Part shown: in pieces, positions 1 through 6,617 of the stretch
Layout of the letters: every line of letters begins with the position of its first letter
How positions within the stretch are numbered: the first letter of the stretch is position 1
Source: Desulfobacteraceae bacterium Eth-SRB1
GTDB taxonomy: Bacteria > Desulfobacterota > Desulfobacteria > Desulfobacterales > ETH-SRB1
Direction: 5' to 3'
Assembly: GCA_004193555.1 (NCBI GenBank)
Contig: RPGP01000029.1
Span: 328,976 to 392,975, forward strand
Length of the DNA: 64,000 bases
Made by a program: the position numbers and the translations under genes
The notes under the pieces: generated by a model
Told to the model about the DNA's origin: nothing
What the model saw: only the letters and a program-made list of their open reading frames with translations
The model's database searches: none

Positions 1-79
1 ATGATAGATCATCATCAAGCGAAGCATTCTTGTCCGCCTTTCCCCAATACCGATAAATAATATCTTCTGAACCACTCAT
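1..79 (-). CDS. 5' end of a gene cut by the left window edge; possibly a Cas3-type start
   Basis: An ATG at 79 opens a frame that stays open for 26 codons to the window edge and begins MSGSEDIIYRYWGKADK. A GGGGAAAAT stretch just upstream could act as a weak ribosome site. The RYWGKA string followed by a charged stretch resembles the first residues of some Cas3 HD-nuclease/helicases, where an aromatic-W-x-K-A/S motif precedes the HD histidines. The histidines themselves lie outside the window, so this is only a guess. No repeat array is visible next to it. Confidence 0.35.
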   Translation of the reverse strand, partial: MSGSEDIIYRYWGKADKNASLDDDLS

Positions 80-244
80 ATTTTCCCCATTTCAAGCCAG
101 TCTGTACGTTGGGCTGAGTAATGCGAAACCCAAGGCAGGATTATCTTGTAGCTGACTTTGTTCCAAGTTCCGTGCGATCGTTTTTGTTGACTTCATCTCT
201 TCAACAACTTCCTCGTTTTCTTCAATTCCTTCGCAATGAGCTTC
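80..244 (-). other. Non-coding or decayed stretch between DUF1016 remnant and edge gene
   Basis: This stretch holds no convincing gene. A 24-codon minus-strand frame (267-193, beginning MFDFSPYEKLIAKELKK) overlaps the end of the DUF1016 remnant out of frame. It looks like the C-terminal tail of a different protein, and the same frame runs on past its stop to another stop at 76-78. I read this as a recombination scar in which the 3' half of DUF1016 was replaced by unrelated coding debris. Confidence 0.3.
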
Positions 245-730
245 TCATAGGGAGAGAAATCGAACATAGGCAGACCAAGGGAGTGGAAACCGTTCTGAGA
301 TGGCCTGAACAGTCAATTCCGCTGACGGAGTCTGCGAATTGTGAGGCTGAGATTTTCCAGACGGTGTCTGGAATTTTCTGGACTTTGATTTTCCAAACGC
401 CGTCTGGAAAATATCCTGATACGTCAGATAGAAGGTCCGCATCTGGTAAAGATTGCTTTTTGCGAAGCCTCGACCAAACCGGCTCGCAAGATCTGCCGAA
501 AGTTGCTTGAGCAGAGACTCTCCATACCCAGCCCGCCGTTTCCCGCCCTGCTCGTTTTCTACAATGCGGCGACCTATCTCCCAGTAGGTTGCCGTCATGA
601 TGGCGTTGACGGTTCGTGCTGATACCAGTCGCGCCTCCTCAATGAGAGAGACCATGCCGGAAAGAGGGCCATCATACCCTTGTATGCTCACAGGCTTGTC
701 ACTCTTCCTTTTGATCGGCTTTGCCGTCAT
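245..730 (-). pseudogene. Truncated DUF1016 (YhcG-type) nuclease-family gene
   Basis: The frame encodes about 161 residues from an ATG at 730 that has a GGAGG seven bases upstream. Residues matching the DUF1016 N-terminal domain are clear (ARLVSARTVNAIMTATYWEI, GYGESLLKQLS, RGFAKSNLYQMRTFY), and it ends at FPLPWSAYVR plus four odd residues and a stop. Complete members are about 330-370 aa and carry a C-terminal PD-(D/E)XK nuclease domain. That domain is absent here, so the gene is very probably inactive. The linker before the end has three imperfect copies of a roughly 36-bp unit (FQT.SGKS type). DUF1016 proteins are often found near restriction systems and mobile DNA. The family match is firm; loss of function is inferred from the truncation. 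Confidence 0.8.
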
Positions 731-781
731 TGACACCCTCCAATCCATTCGCGGTTGACGCAATCTTAAGGACTGAAACAC

Positions 782-1354
782 TCATATCTTCCCCATCTCA
801 ATCCATATCATACCAGCAAGTTTTGCATCGTCAAGCGCTCTGTGCATCTGCATCTGATTTGCTGATTCTCCAAGCAGATACCGGCTTACTGTTTCCAGTT
901 TATGATTGGGCAGATGTGGGTATCGCTTTCTGCTCATTTTTAGTGTGCATAAAGACCGGTTATTCAGACTCATACCTAATAAAGCAAATTCATGTCTTAG
1001 AAATCCGATATCAAAGCTTGCATTGTGGGCTATTAGAATGCTTCCGGCAATGAATTTGTAAAACTCCGGCAGCACCTCATTCGGCTTGGGTTCACCTTCA
1101 AGCATTTCATTGGTTATACCATGCACCTGCTGAACTTGCCAGGGGATCATTTTGTCAACATCGATAAGGCTGCTGAATTCATCAACAATGCCATGATTCT
1201 CGATAGCAACAGCGCCGATTTCTATTACCCTGTCTCCGTTTTGGGGTGAAAAACCGGTTGTTTCCACATCCAGCGCTACATACCGATTAGTTGAGTTTAG
1301 ATGGTTATTTGACATCATTTTATTTCGCCCTGGAAAAAGTCTTGTTTTTTTCAT
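782..1354 (-). CDS. DnaQ-like 3'-5' exonuclease (DEDDh family)
   Basis: A 190-aa protein with the DEDDh exonuclease fold used by DNA polymerase III epsilon and related proofreading or repair exonucleases. Visible motifs are ExoI with D29 and E31 (VALDVETTGF), ExoII with the aspartate in HNASFDIGFL, and the ExoIII H-x4-D in HRALDDAK near residue 172. There is no C-terminal polymerase-binding extension, so this is more likely a stand-alone accessory exonuclease than the replicative epsilon subunit. The ATG at 1354 lacks a clear ribosome site; MMSNN, 12 codons in, is an alternative start. The stop lies next to the DUF1016 remnant. Confidence 0.85.
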   Translation of the reverse strand: MKKTRLFPGRNKMMSNNHLNSTNRYVALDVETTGFSPQNGDRVIEIGAVAIENHGIVDEFSSLIDVDKMIPWQVQQVHGITNEMLEGEPKPNEVLPEFYKFIAGSILIAHNASFDIGFLRHEFALLGMSLNNRSLCTLKMSRKRYPHLPNHKLETVSRYLLGESANQMQMHRALDDAKLAGMIWIEMGKI

Positions 1355-1403
1355 TCAACTGTTTCCGTCTTTTCTGAGTAATGTCCAGATGTTTCCAGCC
1401 AAA

Positions 1404-1413
1404 GGGGGGGGGG
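1404..1413. repeat. Homopolymeric G10 tract in intergenic DNA
   Basis: Ten consecutive G residues sit about 50 bp upstream of the DnaQ-like gene, in a 209-bp gap (1355-1563) that has no other feature I recognise. Such tracts are slippage-prone. It lies in the likely promoter region of the exonuclease gene, so length variation could in principle alter expression. Confidence 0.6.
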
Positions 1414-1563
1414 CAATTTGTCCCCACCCTTTAGCCAACTCAGCGTCACGCTTATGCATTTTTTAATATAGTCGGCTTCCCGGAGTCCATGCACCCCTCA
1501 CGCCGCAGGCGTAATTTTGTTTACCGCTCCGCCTGCCTATCCGTCACCTGATGCAAACAGGTC

Positions 1564-2031
1564 TTATGTAAAGGCTTCGGGCAGGCTTTTACCGTTCTGG
1601 TCTGAAAACGCCATTAATATCTTCAGTTTCAATCCTTCGCGATCCATATCATCTTCAATGACAGCGTAAATAATTTCTTTGAGCAGGTCTTTATCAATTT
1701 TCCCCGCTGCGACATGATAGCTGATATTTTCCATCTCATTGATAAATCGTTTGGTGACGAAAACATAACCGTTCAGCAATAAGAACTGGGCGCCCAATGA
1801 AATGGCGATCCGTTTGTTTCCGTCTTCAAAACAATGGAACTTGCAGGCGCCGAAAAAGAGATGGGTAAGCTTGTCTTCAAAAGCCGGATAGTAGTCATCG
1901 TTTTGGATATGGCAAAGGACACTTTCGAGCCTTCCCATATCCAATTTACCCATCGCACCGCCACCGCTGACCTCAACGGTTTTCTGATGCACTTCCATGG
2001 CTTGTTCAAGCGTAGGGTAGACAAATCCCAT
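1564..2031 (-). CDS. Fic/Doc-family protein (putative toxin)
   Basis: A 155-aa, Doc-sized protein with the Fic core motif HCFEDGNKR, matching the HxFx(D/E)(A/G)NKR pattern. Fic enzymes transfer AMP or other nucleotide groups, and Doc itself phosphorylates EF-Tu, so the likely role is modification of a host protein. The upstream LEQAMEVHQKTVE segment matches Doc-type N-termini. The gene starts 2 bp after the stop of the 339-aa DNA-binding protein gene, so the two are co-transcribed and probably translationally coupled. No Phd-like antitoxin is visible; the upstream protein is the only candidate neutraliser or repressor. The family is certain; the toxin role is inferred from size and context. 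Confidence 0.85.
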   Translation of the reverse strand: MGFVYPTLEQAMEVHQKTVEVSGGGAMGKLDMGRLESVLCHIQNDDYYPAFEDKLTHLFFGACKFHCFEDGNKRIAISLGAQFLLLNGYVFVTKRFINEMENISYHVAAGKIDKDLLKEIIYAVIEDDMDREGLKLKILMAFSDQNGKSLPEAFT

Positions 2032-2033
2032 TA

Positions 2034-3050
2034 TTAACGTTCCTTTAACCGTTTAAAAACATCTTTGGCTTCTTCCAGACGTTCTGCCAACTCCTTGCTT
2101 TTCTCCCCAAGAAAACGTTCAAATTCATCCGCTTGAACAGGTATAATATATTCTTTTAGCTGCAAATGAAGTGCATCCCTGAACGCCAGGTCACGGCTTG
2201 CCATTTTGTTTCTGGCCCTTTCAACCAGGGGTTTCCAGTGCGGCTGTTTCTCAAATTCCTCAAAAAGCCGATCTACATCCCATGAAGTCAACTTTCGATG
2301 CCATTTTGCATGTGTGGCTTCCAGCAGTTTGGCAAATCCGTATTCATAGGAGGCCACCAGATCAAGAATCTCGGAATAAAAGGTATCGCGAACTTTATCT
2401 TTTTCGTGCAGCTTCAGTATCCTGCGGTATTCTTGTGCATTTTCACGAAAGATGCTGACATAAATTTTATTGGTGTACATCGGGTATTTAAAATTACCCA
2501 TATCCACATAATCCCGCAACGCATTGGTAAATTCCTTGCGGTAATTTTCTTCCTGAAAATAGGCAATAATAAAGTCTTCGTCACGCTGATTGATGTACTT
2601 GGTACTGCCGCCGGTACGCTGATTTATCGTATCGATAACGATATCCAGAATAGTCTGTCGCAGCACGCGGGCCCGTTCACTTTCGGTCAGCAACATTGCG
2701 ATATTAAGGAACGCCCTGAAATCAAATATACCGAGAGTCGTTGTTTTGGTAATGAAATCCATTTCGTCACCAAACTGCTCAATTATAGCTTTCTTCAACT
2801 TTTTCAATCGGATACCTTGCAGCACTTCGTAACCGTTATGACGCAATTCGCTTTCATATTTGTTAAGATAATTATCGATGGTACGCGGCGTGATTTCAAA
2901 AAAAGAAGCGATCTGCTCCTTGTTTAACCAATTGCGGTCTTCAAAAAAGATGCATCGGAGGTCTACAGCTTTCTGAATTTCGGTAACTGCATAGGGGTTA
3001 TTCAGAATATTCTGGCGTTCTATCGTTGAGTTTGTAAGTTCTTTTGACAT
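2034..3050 (-). CDS. DNA-binding protein partnered with Fic/Doc gene
   Basis: A 338-aa soluble protein. Residues about 40-75 form a helix-turn-helix (WLNKEQIASFFEITPRTIDN), with a long, charged, mostly helical region after it. No catalytic motif is visible. The ATG at 3050 is preferred because AGGA lies ten bases upstream; an in-frame GTG at 3056 is possible. It sits directly upstream of the Fic gene, so a role as transcriptional repressor or antitoxin of the pair is plausible. I do not recognise a characterised homologue, so function stays open beyond DNA binding. Confidence 0.65.
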   Translation of the reverse strand: MSKELTNSTIERQNILNNPYAVTEIQKAVDLRCIFFEDRNWLNKEQIASFFEITPRTIDNYLNKYESELRHNGYEVLQGIRLKKLKKAIIEQFGDEMDFITKTTTLGIFDFRAFLNIAMLLTESERARVLRQTILDIVIDTINQRTGGSTKYINQRDEDFIIAYFQEENYRKEFTNALRDYVDMGNFKYPMYTNKIYVSIFRENAQEYRRILKLHEKDKVRDTFYSEILDLVASYEYGFAKLLEATHAKWHRKLTSWDVDRLFEEFEKQPHWKPLVERARNKMASRDLAFRDALHLQLKEYIIPVQADEFERFLGEKSKELAERLEEAKDVFKRLKER

Positions 3051-3104
3051 AGTCACGATATCCTCTGGTTTAATCCGCAGATTTCGCAGATTACACGGAT
3101 TACT

Positions 3105-3284
3105 CTAATCACTATTTAAAATGCCGGACAGCATGGCAACCTCCTGCTCAGTGAAGGCCATTGGGAGATGACGCAATCCCATTATATATTGATTGGATGT
3201 CACAATTTGTGACCTCCAATTTTTGAGCTCCTCTTTTGTAAGTTCAAACATGAAATCTTCTGTTTTGAAACAATTTAACTTCAT
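3105..3284 (-). pseudogene. ORF6N-domain fragment
   Basis: A 59-codon frame (ATG 3284 to TAG 3105) encodes EDFMFELTKEEL and MAFTEQEVAMLSGILNSD, the middle of an ORF6N domain. Both ends of the domain are missing. It matches the frameshifted ORF6N gene at 4631-5183 closely at the DNA level (compare 3112-3160 with 4876-4925), so the two are paralogous copies. The start codon is 3 bp from the KilA-N stop. The 3' end runs into an intergenic repeat (AATCCGCAGATTTCGCAGAT, around 3070-3090). It is most likely a decayed copy; a functional micro-protein is not excluded. Confidence 0.7.
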
Positions 3285-3286
3285 CT

Positions 3287-4120
3287 TTAATCTTCAAGTT
3301 TCTTTAATGATTTGTTTTTAATCATTACTTGCATCTGCCTGATAGCAATCTGATTTAATCTTTTCAATCGTGTATCTGCATCAAGCCCTTCTTTGATCAA
3401 TTCCGAATTGAAGCTTTCCAGATTGGATAAAACTACAAGCTGCTCAATAGTTGCGGCATCCCGGATGTTACCTTTTTCATTCTGGTACTCTTTTCGCCAG
3501 ATAGATGCTGTTTTATTGAAAAGAGCAAGGTTTAATAAATCCGCTTCGTCGGCGTAAACAAAGCGTTGCTTAGACTTGGATAAATCATCAGGTATAAGAT
3601 GCTCTTTGATAGCGTTGGTGTGAACCATATAATTCACTTTGGCAAGTGTTCTGGAAACGTTCCATTCAAGTTGCTGCCTGCGTGTTTCATCAGATTTCAG
3701 TCGTTGGAATTCTTTAATGAGATACAGCTTGAAAACCGGATTGATGGCTGAACAGAACTCAAAGGCAATATCTTTATGGGCATAGGTTCCGCCGTATCTG
3801 CCGGAACGAACGTACATGCCGGCAGCACTGGTCTTTTTAATCCATTGTCCCGGACTCAAAACAAAACTTGGCAGCCCTGCCTGCATTTTAAAGTGGTCGA
3901 ATTCGACCACTTTAAAATCTGGATTGTACATTTCCTCCCATGTGCCTAAAAATTCCAGAGTCGTGCGATTTCTTATCCAGTTTTTGATAATATCTGCGGC
4001 ACGAGAATCGCCCTCTTTTGCTTTTGCGATATCGGTGAGACAGATATACTTTTCATCATGTATTGTTGTGAGTGAAATAGAGATATTTTTTACTTTGATT
4101 ATTTGCGTTTTAGATCCCAT
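3287..4120 (-). CDS. KilA-N domain protein
   Basis: A 277-aa protein. The first ~110 residues form a KilA-N domain (ICLTDIAKA, DIIKNWIRNRTTLEFLGTWE, GGTYAHKDIAFEFCSAINP), a DNA-binding fold typical of phage and mobile-element antirepressor-type proteins. The C-terminal half is a helical region seen in bacterial versions. The ATG at 4120 has a strong GGGAGG nine bases upstream, which decides the start against an earlier frame opening. The ribosome site and start lie inside the 3' end of the Bro-N remnant, so KilA-N appears to have replaced that gene's C-terminal half. The domain is clear; the biological role is unknown. Confidence 0.85.
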   Translation of the reverse strand: MGSKTQIIKVKNISISLTTIHDEKYICLTDIAKAKEGDSRAADIIKNWIRNRTTLEFLGTWEEMYNPDFKVVEFDHFKMQAGLPSFVLSPGQWIKKTSAAGMYVRSGRYGGTYAHKDIAFEFCSAINPVFKLYLIKEFQRLKSDETRRQQLEWNVSRTLAKVNYMVHTNAIKEHLIPDDLSKSKQRFVYADEADLLNLALFNKTASIWRKEYQNEKGNIRDAATIEQLVVLSNLESFNSELIKEGLDADTRLKRLNQIAIRQMQVMIKNKSLKKLED

Positions 4121-4584
4121 AATATCGATCCTCCCTGATGGCGATGCCGCGCATTCGCTTCTCAATCCAGTCGTCAGAATAGCCTTCTGCTGAACCCTTA
4201 TACAGAGCGCGGGTTCTTTTGGTTGCCAGCTCTGGATCCTCTATCTCCTGTACGTGTTCATAACCGCCTTTTGCCAGCCACTGCTTGAAAGGCTCTGCCT
4301 TCGGGGATGGAATGGACTGAATAATGCGAAAAATGCCCTCGGTATCGGCGCAATCGGTTTTTCTGAACTTTCCATCAGGAGCAACCAACTTCAACCCGTG
4401 ACAAAATGTCACGGCTTCACTTCCTTCTTGTTTGAGCCTTTGTTTCAATTTTCTCCAGTATGCTCCCGGGTCAGTGCTCTTTGTTAAGACATCGCATACA
4501 TCCACAACCGAAAAACCACCACTCATTGTTGTGAATCGTCTTCCTGATTTCCTTAGTTCTAAAGACGGCTATGCTTGTTTCCAT
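4110..4584 (-). pseudogene. Bro-N (BRO family antirepressor) remnant with frameshift
   Basis: The natural start is probably the ATG at 4584 (METSIAVFRTKEIRKT then NNEWW). The frame is lost in a T5 run on the minus strand (4511-4515) and continues one base off as FSVVDVCDVLTKSTDPGAYW, GIFRIIQSIPSPKAEPFKQW and YSDDWIEKRMRGIAIR. It then breaks off into the KilA-N leader. Complete BRO proteins of this type continue for another 100-150 residues, so both a frameshift and a 3' truncation are visible. Either the gene is dead or the homopolymer carries a sequencing error, but the 3' loss cannot be a sequencing artefact. Confidence 0.75.
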
Positions 4585-4630
4585 TACCCCGCCTGTTAAT
4601 CAAGAATAAATATCTCTCTATCCCTTCGGC

Positions 4631-5183
4631 TCAGGGCTCTTGTTTCTTCTTTCCGTATTTGCTGACCTTTTCTTTAACTGTAAATCCAATCTTTTTCTTT
4701 TCCTTAACATCTACAGTCAAAAGCTGATCCAAAGTTTCAAAAACAATTTGAAAACGTTCATCTGTTTGTTCCCTCAATTCAGCAAGCTCTTGCTTTAAAT
4801 CTTCATTATCAGAAATCATGTGGCGAAGCTTCGTAAAGGTTCTCATGATTTGGATGTTAACCGCGATTGCTCTATCACTATTTAAAATACCGGATAGCAT
4901 GGCAACCCCTTGCTCAGTGAATGCATAAGGCATTTTCCGCATGCCGCCTCTGCCGGACTTTTTTGATATCACAAATTGTGATATCAAAAAATCACATTCG
5001 CTTTTTGAAAGTTGAAACATAAAATCTTCTGGAAAACGCTTGATATTTCTCCGGACAGCTTGATTTAGCACTCTTGTTTCAACCCCATAAAGCTCTGCAA
5101 GATCTCTGTCCAGCATTATCTTAACACCACGGATGAAAAAACATTTTATTGGCAACAGTCTCAATTGAAATTAACTCGGACAT
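4631..5183 (-). pseudogene. ORF6N-domain gene with 5' frameshift
   Basis: An ATG at 5183 with AGGTGG nine bases upstream begins MSELISIETVANK, the expected ORF6N start. The frame then slips in a T6 run (5136-5141) and continues as FFIRGVKIMLDRDLAELYGV, RFPEDFMFQLS and FTEQGVAMLSGILNSDRAI. The rest of the domain and a coiled C-terminal tail are intact (about 177 residues in the downstream frame). ORF6N proteins are DNA-binding, phage-associated antirepressor-like factors. If the T6 run is real the gene is inactive or needs slippage; one added T would restore a full protein of about 183 aa. Confidence 0.75.
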
Positions 5184-5267
5184 AATTTAATCCACCTTTT
5201 TTATCGCCTTAACAACTTTCAGAATATTTCTCTTTTTTCCCAAAATGGTCATGAAGTGAACAAAATG

Positions 5268-5311
5268 GACTTTTTACGAAACCATCAAATATGATGGCGC
5301 CGTAAAAAGTC
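5268..5311. repeat. Inverted repeat, terminal module of the B-type dispersed palindrome
   Basis: GACTTTTTACG at 5268-5278 and CGTAAAAAGTC at 5301-5311 form an 11-bp perfect inverted repeat around a CCATCAAATATGATGG inner palindrome. The same GACTTTTTACGA module ends the longer B elements at 29.1, 51.2 and 53.9 kb. Here it stands alone in the gap between the ORF6N gene and the XRE regulator. Confidence 0.75.
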
Positions 5312-5403
5312 GGGTTTCTCACAGAGCACTCAAAGAACACAGAGGTAACATATTGATATTATTTAAACTAACTTGGCGTTCTTTGCGGCTTTGCGCGAGA
5401 TTT

Positions 5404-6537
5404 TTATTTTTTCACCACTTTCCACTTTTCCAATATTTTTTCAATTTCAACTACTTCTTCGTGTCCTTCTTTTAATTCTTTTCCTGTCAATACCAGGTCC
5501 CACAGGCGGCCGTTGGGGGTTAAAAGTCTTCTGGAAAGGTCGGGTTCGCCGAAATCTGTTTTTCCATAATGTTTGTGAATTTTGGTTTTAAGCGGTTCGA
5601 CAAGAGAGGAATCGATCAGATTCAGTTCATCGAGCCTGTACAGGAATGCTTCGGTTGAAACGCCGAAGCGGTGCTTGATACGAAGAAGAAGGTTATATGA
5701 CCATTGCTTTTGCCGTATTCCAAGCTGTTTGACCGTGTCTATTACAGCGTCTGACGGCATGAGAAATGTTGCGGCAAAACGCCTTGCCGCTCGATGATGT
5801 GTGAAGGGCTTTTTGTCGGAAGTTTTTTGATCATCAATGTGCTTTTCCAGTATTTCCTTTTTTTGTATTGCTGCCGTCATGATCAGGAGGCTGCCAAGTT
5901 CATAAGTCAGGTGGAAAAGCTGTCTTTCAGGATTTTTTTTACTGTTAAGAAAAAAGAACGCATTCTGATTGGACGGGTCGTAGTAACAAAAACTGTCTAT
6001 TCCTTTTGGCATGGGAACTGCGACAACACGGAATCCCTGGCTTTCAAACAGTTCGAAATAGTCAAAAACAATTCCGTGTTCAATCCCCATGTAGCGGCGG
6101 ACATTAAGTGAAAGTTTTTCCATGCCCTGGTAGTCGGCTTCAAAGGGGATAAAAAGAGGTATCTTCGCATGTTTTTGAGCAGCGCAAATATCTTCCAGGG
6201 CTTGAAACCCATCGATAATATCTTTTGCCATGGATTTGAGCTTTGGAGTGAAAGGATCTTCAGTTTCTGTGGCGATCAGGAAGGGCTTTTTCTCATCCTC
6301 GAACCTGTGCAGCCTGAGAGATTCATGTTTCTCGGCAAAAATAGTATTTACAGAAACATTAAATGCCTTTGATAAACTGTATATAGCGGACGCAGAAGGA
6401 GCATTGACGCTTCTTTCTATTCTGCCCAAAGGTATTTCGCTCATCCCGGTCTTTGCTGCAAGCATAGAAAGGGTCCAGCCTCGTTCACGTCTTAAATACC
6501 GTATGTTTTTGCCGATAAATCCAAGATTGATTTTCAT
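5404..6537 (-). CDS. XRE-family regulator with ImmA/IrrE-like domain lacking the HExxH site
   Basis: A 377-aa protein. Residues 1-65 are an XRE helix-turn-helix (IRYLRRERGWTLSMLAAKTG, PLGRIERSVNAPS). A region near residues 150-300 matches the ImmA/IrrE metallopeptidase domain (FFFLNSKKNPERQLFHLTYELG, HHRAARRFAATFLMP). In active members the core reads xHELGH; here it reads TYELGS, so both zinc-binding histidines are gone. The protein therefore cannot be a canonical ImmA protease and is more likely a ligand- or DNA-responsive regulator. Inverted repeats upstream suggest autoregulation. It is convergent with nothing; uvrB lies upstream on the same strand. Confidence 0.8.
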   Translation of the reverse strand: MKINLGFIGKNIRYLRRERGWTLSMLAAKTGMSEIPLGRIERSVNAPSASAIYSLSKAFNVSVNTIFAEKHESLRLHRFEDEKKPFLIATETEDPFTPKLKSMAKDIIDGFQALEDICAAQKHAKIPLFIPFEADYQGMEKLSLNVRRYMGIEHGIVFDYFELFESQGFRVVAVPMPKGIDSFCYYDPSNQNAFFFLNSKKNPERQLFHLTYELGSLLIMTAAIQKKEILEKHIDDQKTSDKKPFTHHRAARRFAATFLMPSDAVIDTVKQLGIRQKQWSYNLLLRIKHRFGVSTEAFLYRLDELNLIDSSLVEPLKTKIHKHYGKTDFGEPDLSRRLLTPNGRLWDLVLTGKELKEGHEEVVEIEKILEKWKVVKK

Positions 6538-6551
6538 TAAAGAAAAATACC

Positions 6552-6607
6552 ATATAGTTATTTTTATGTCAATAATTATTCAAAAAGTAGATGGTTGCTA
6601 ACTATAT
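6552..6607. promoter_or_regulatory. Inverted ATATAGTTA operator-like pair upstream of the XRE gene
   Basis: ATATAGTTA at 6552-6560 and its exact reverse complement TAACTATAT at 6599-6607 sit 15-70 bp upstream of the XRE gene start, in an AT-rich 80-bp gap. The second copy is itself nearly palindromic (CTATATAG). The position suits an autoregulatory operator for the XRE protein. No experiment or homologue supports it. Confidence 0.45.
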
Positions 6608-6617
6608 AGTGCTTAAA

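Larger units (their letters stand above)
75..804. repeat. Imperfect 24-bp direct repeats flanking the DUF1016 remnant
   Basis: The plus-strand words at 75-98 and 781-804 (both starting CTCATAT and containing TTCCCCAT.TCAA) match at 21 of 24 positions. On the minus strand the right copy overlaps the last codons of the DnaQ-like gene (EMGKI then stop). The left copy reads a very similar EMGKI-stop just before the edge gene. The repeats bracket the truncated DUF1016 gene, which suggests a duplication or insertion event. Confidence 0.55.

Noticed and set aside
121-510. Long plus-strand open frame across the DUF1016 remnant
   Set aside because: It is antisense to a recognisable domain, has no ribosome site and shows no family features; the repeated linker keeps the frame open by chance.
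782-1354. DnaQ-like gene as replicative polymerase III epsilon subunit
   Set aside because: It lacks the C-terminal polymerase-binding tail and lies in a decayed accessory island, so a stand-alone exonuclease is the safer call.
2298-2927. 209-codon plus-strand open frame inside the DNA-binding partner gene
   Set aside because: It is antisense to a frame with a clear helix-turn-helix and good ribosome site; the composition is hydrophobic and unlike a real protein family.
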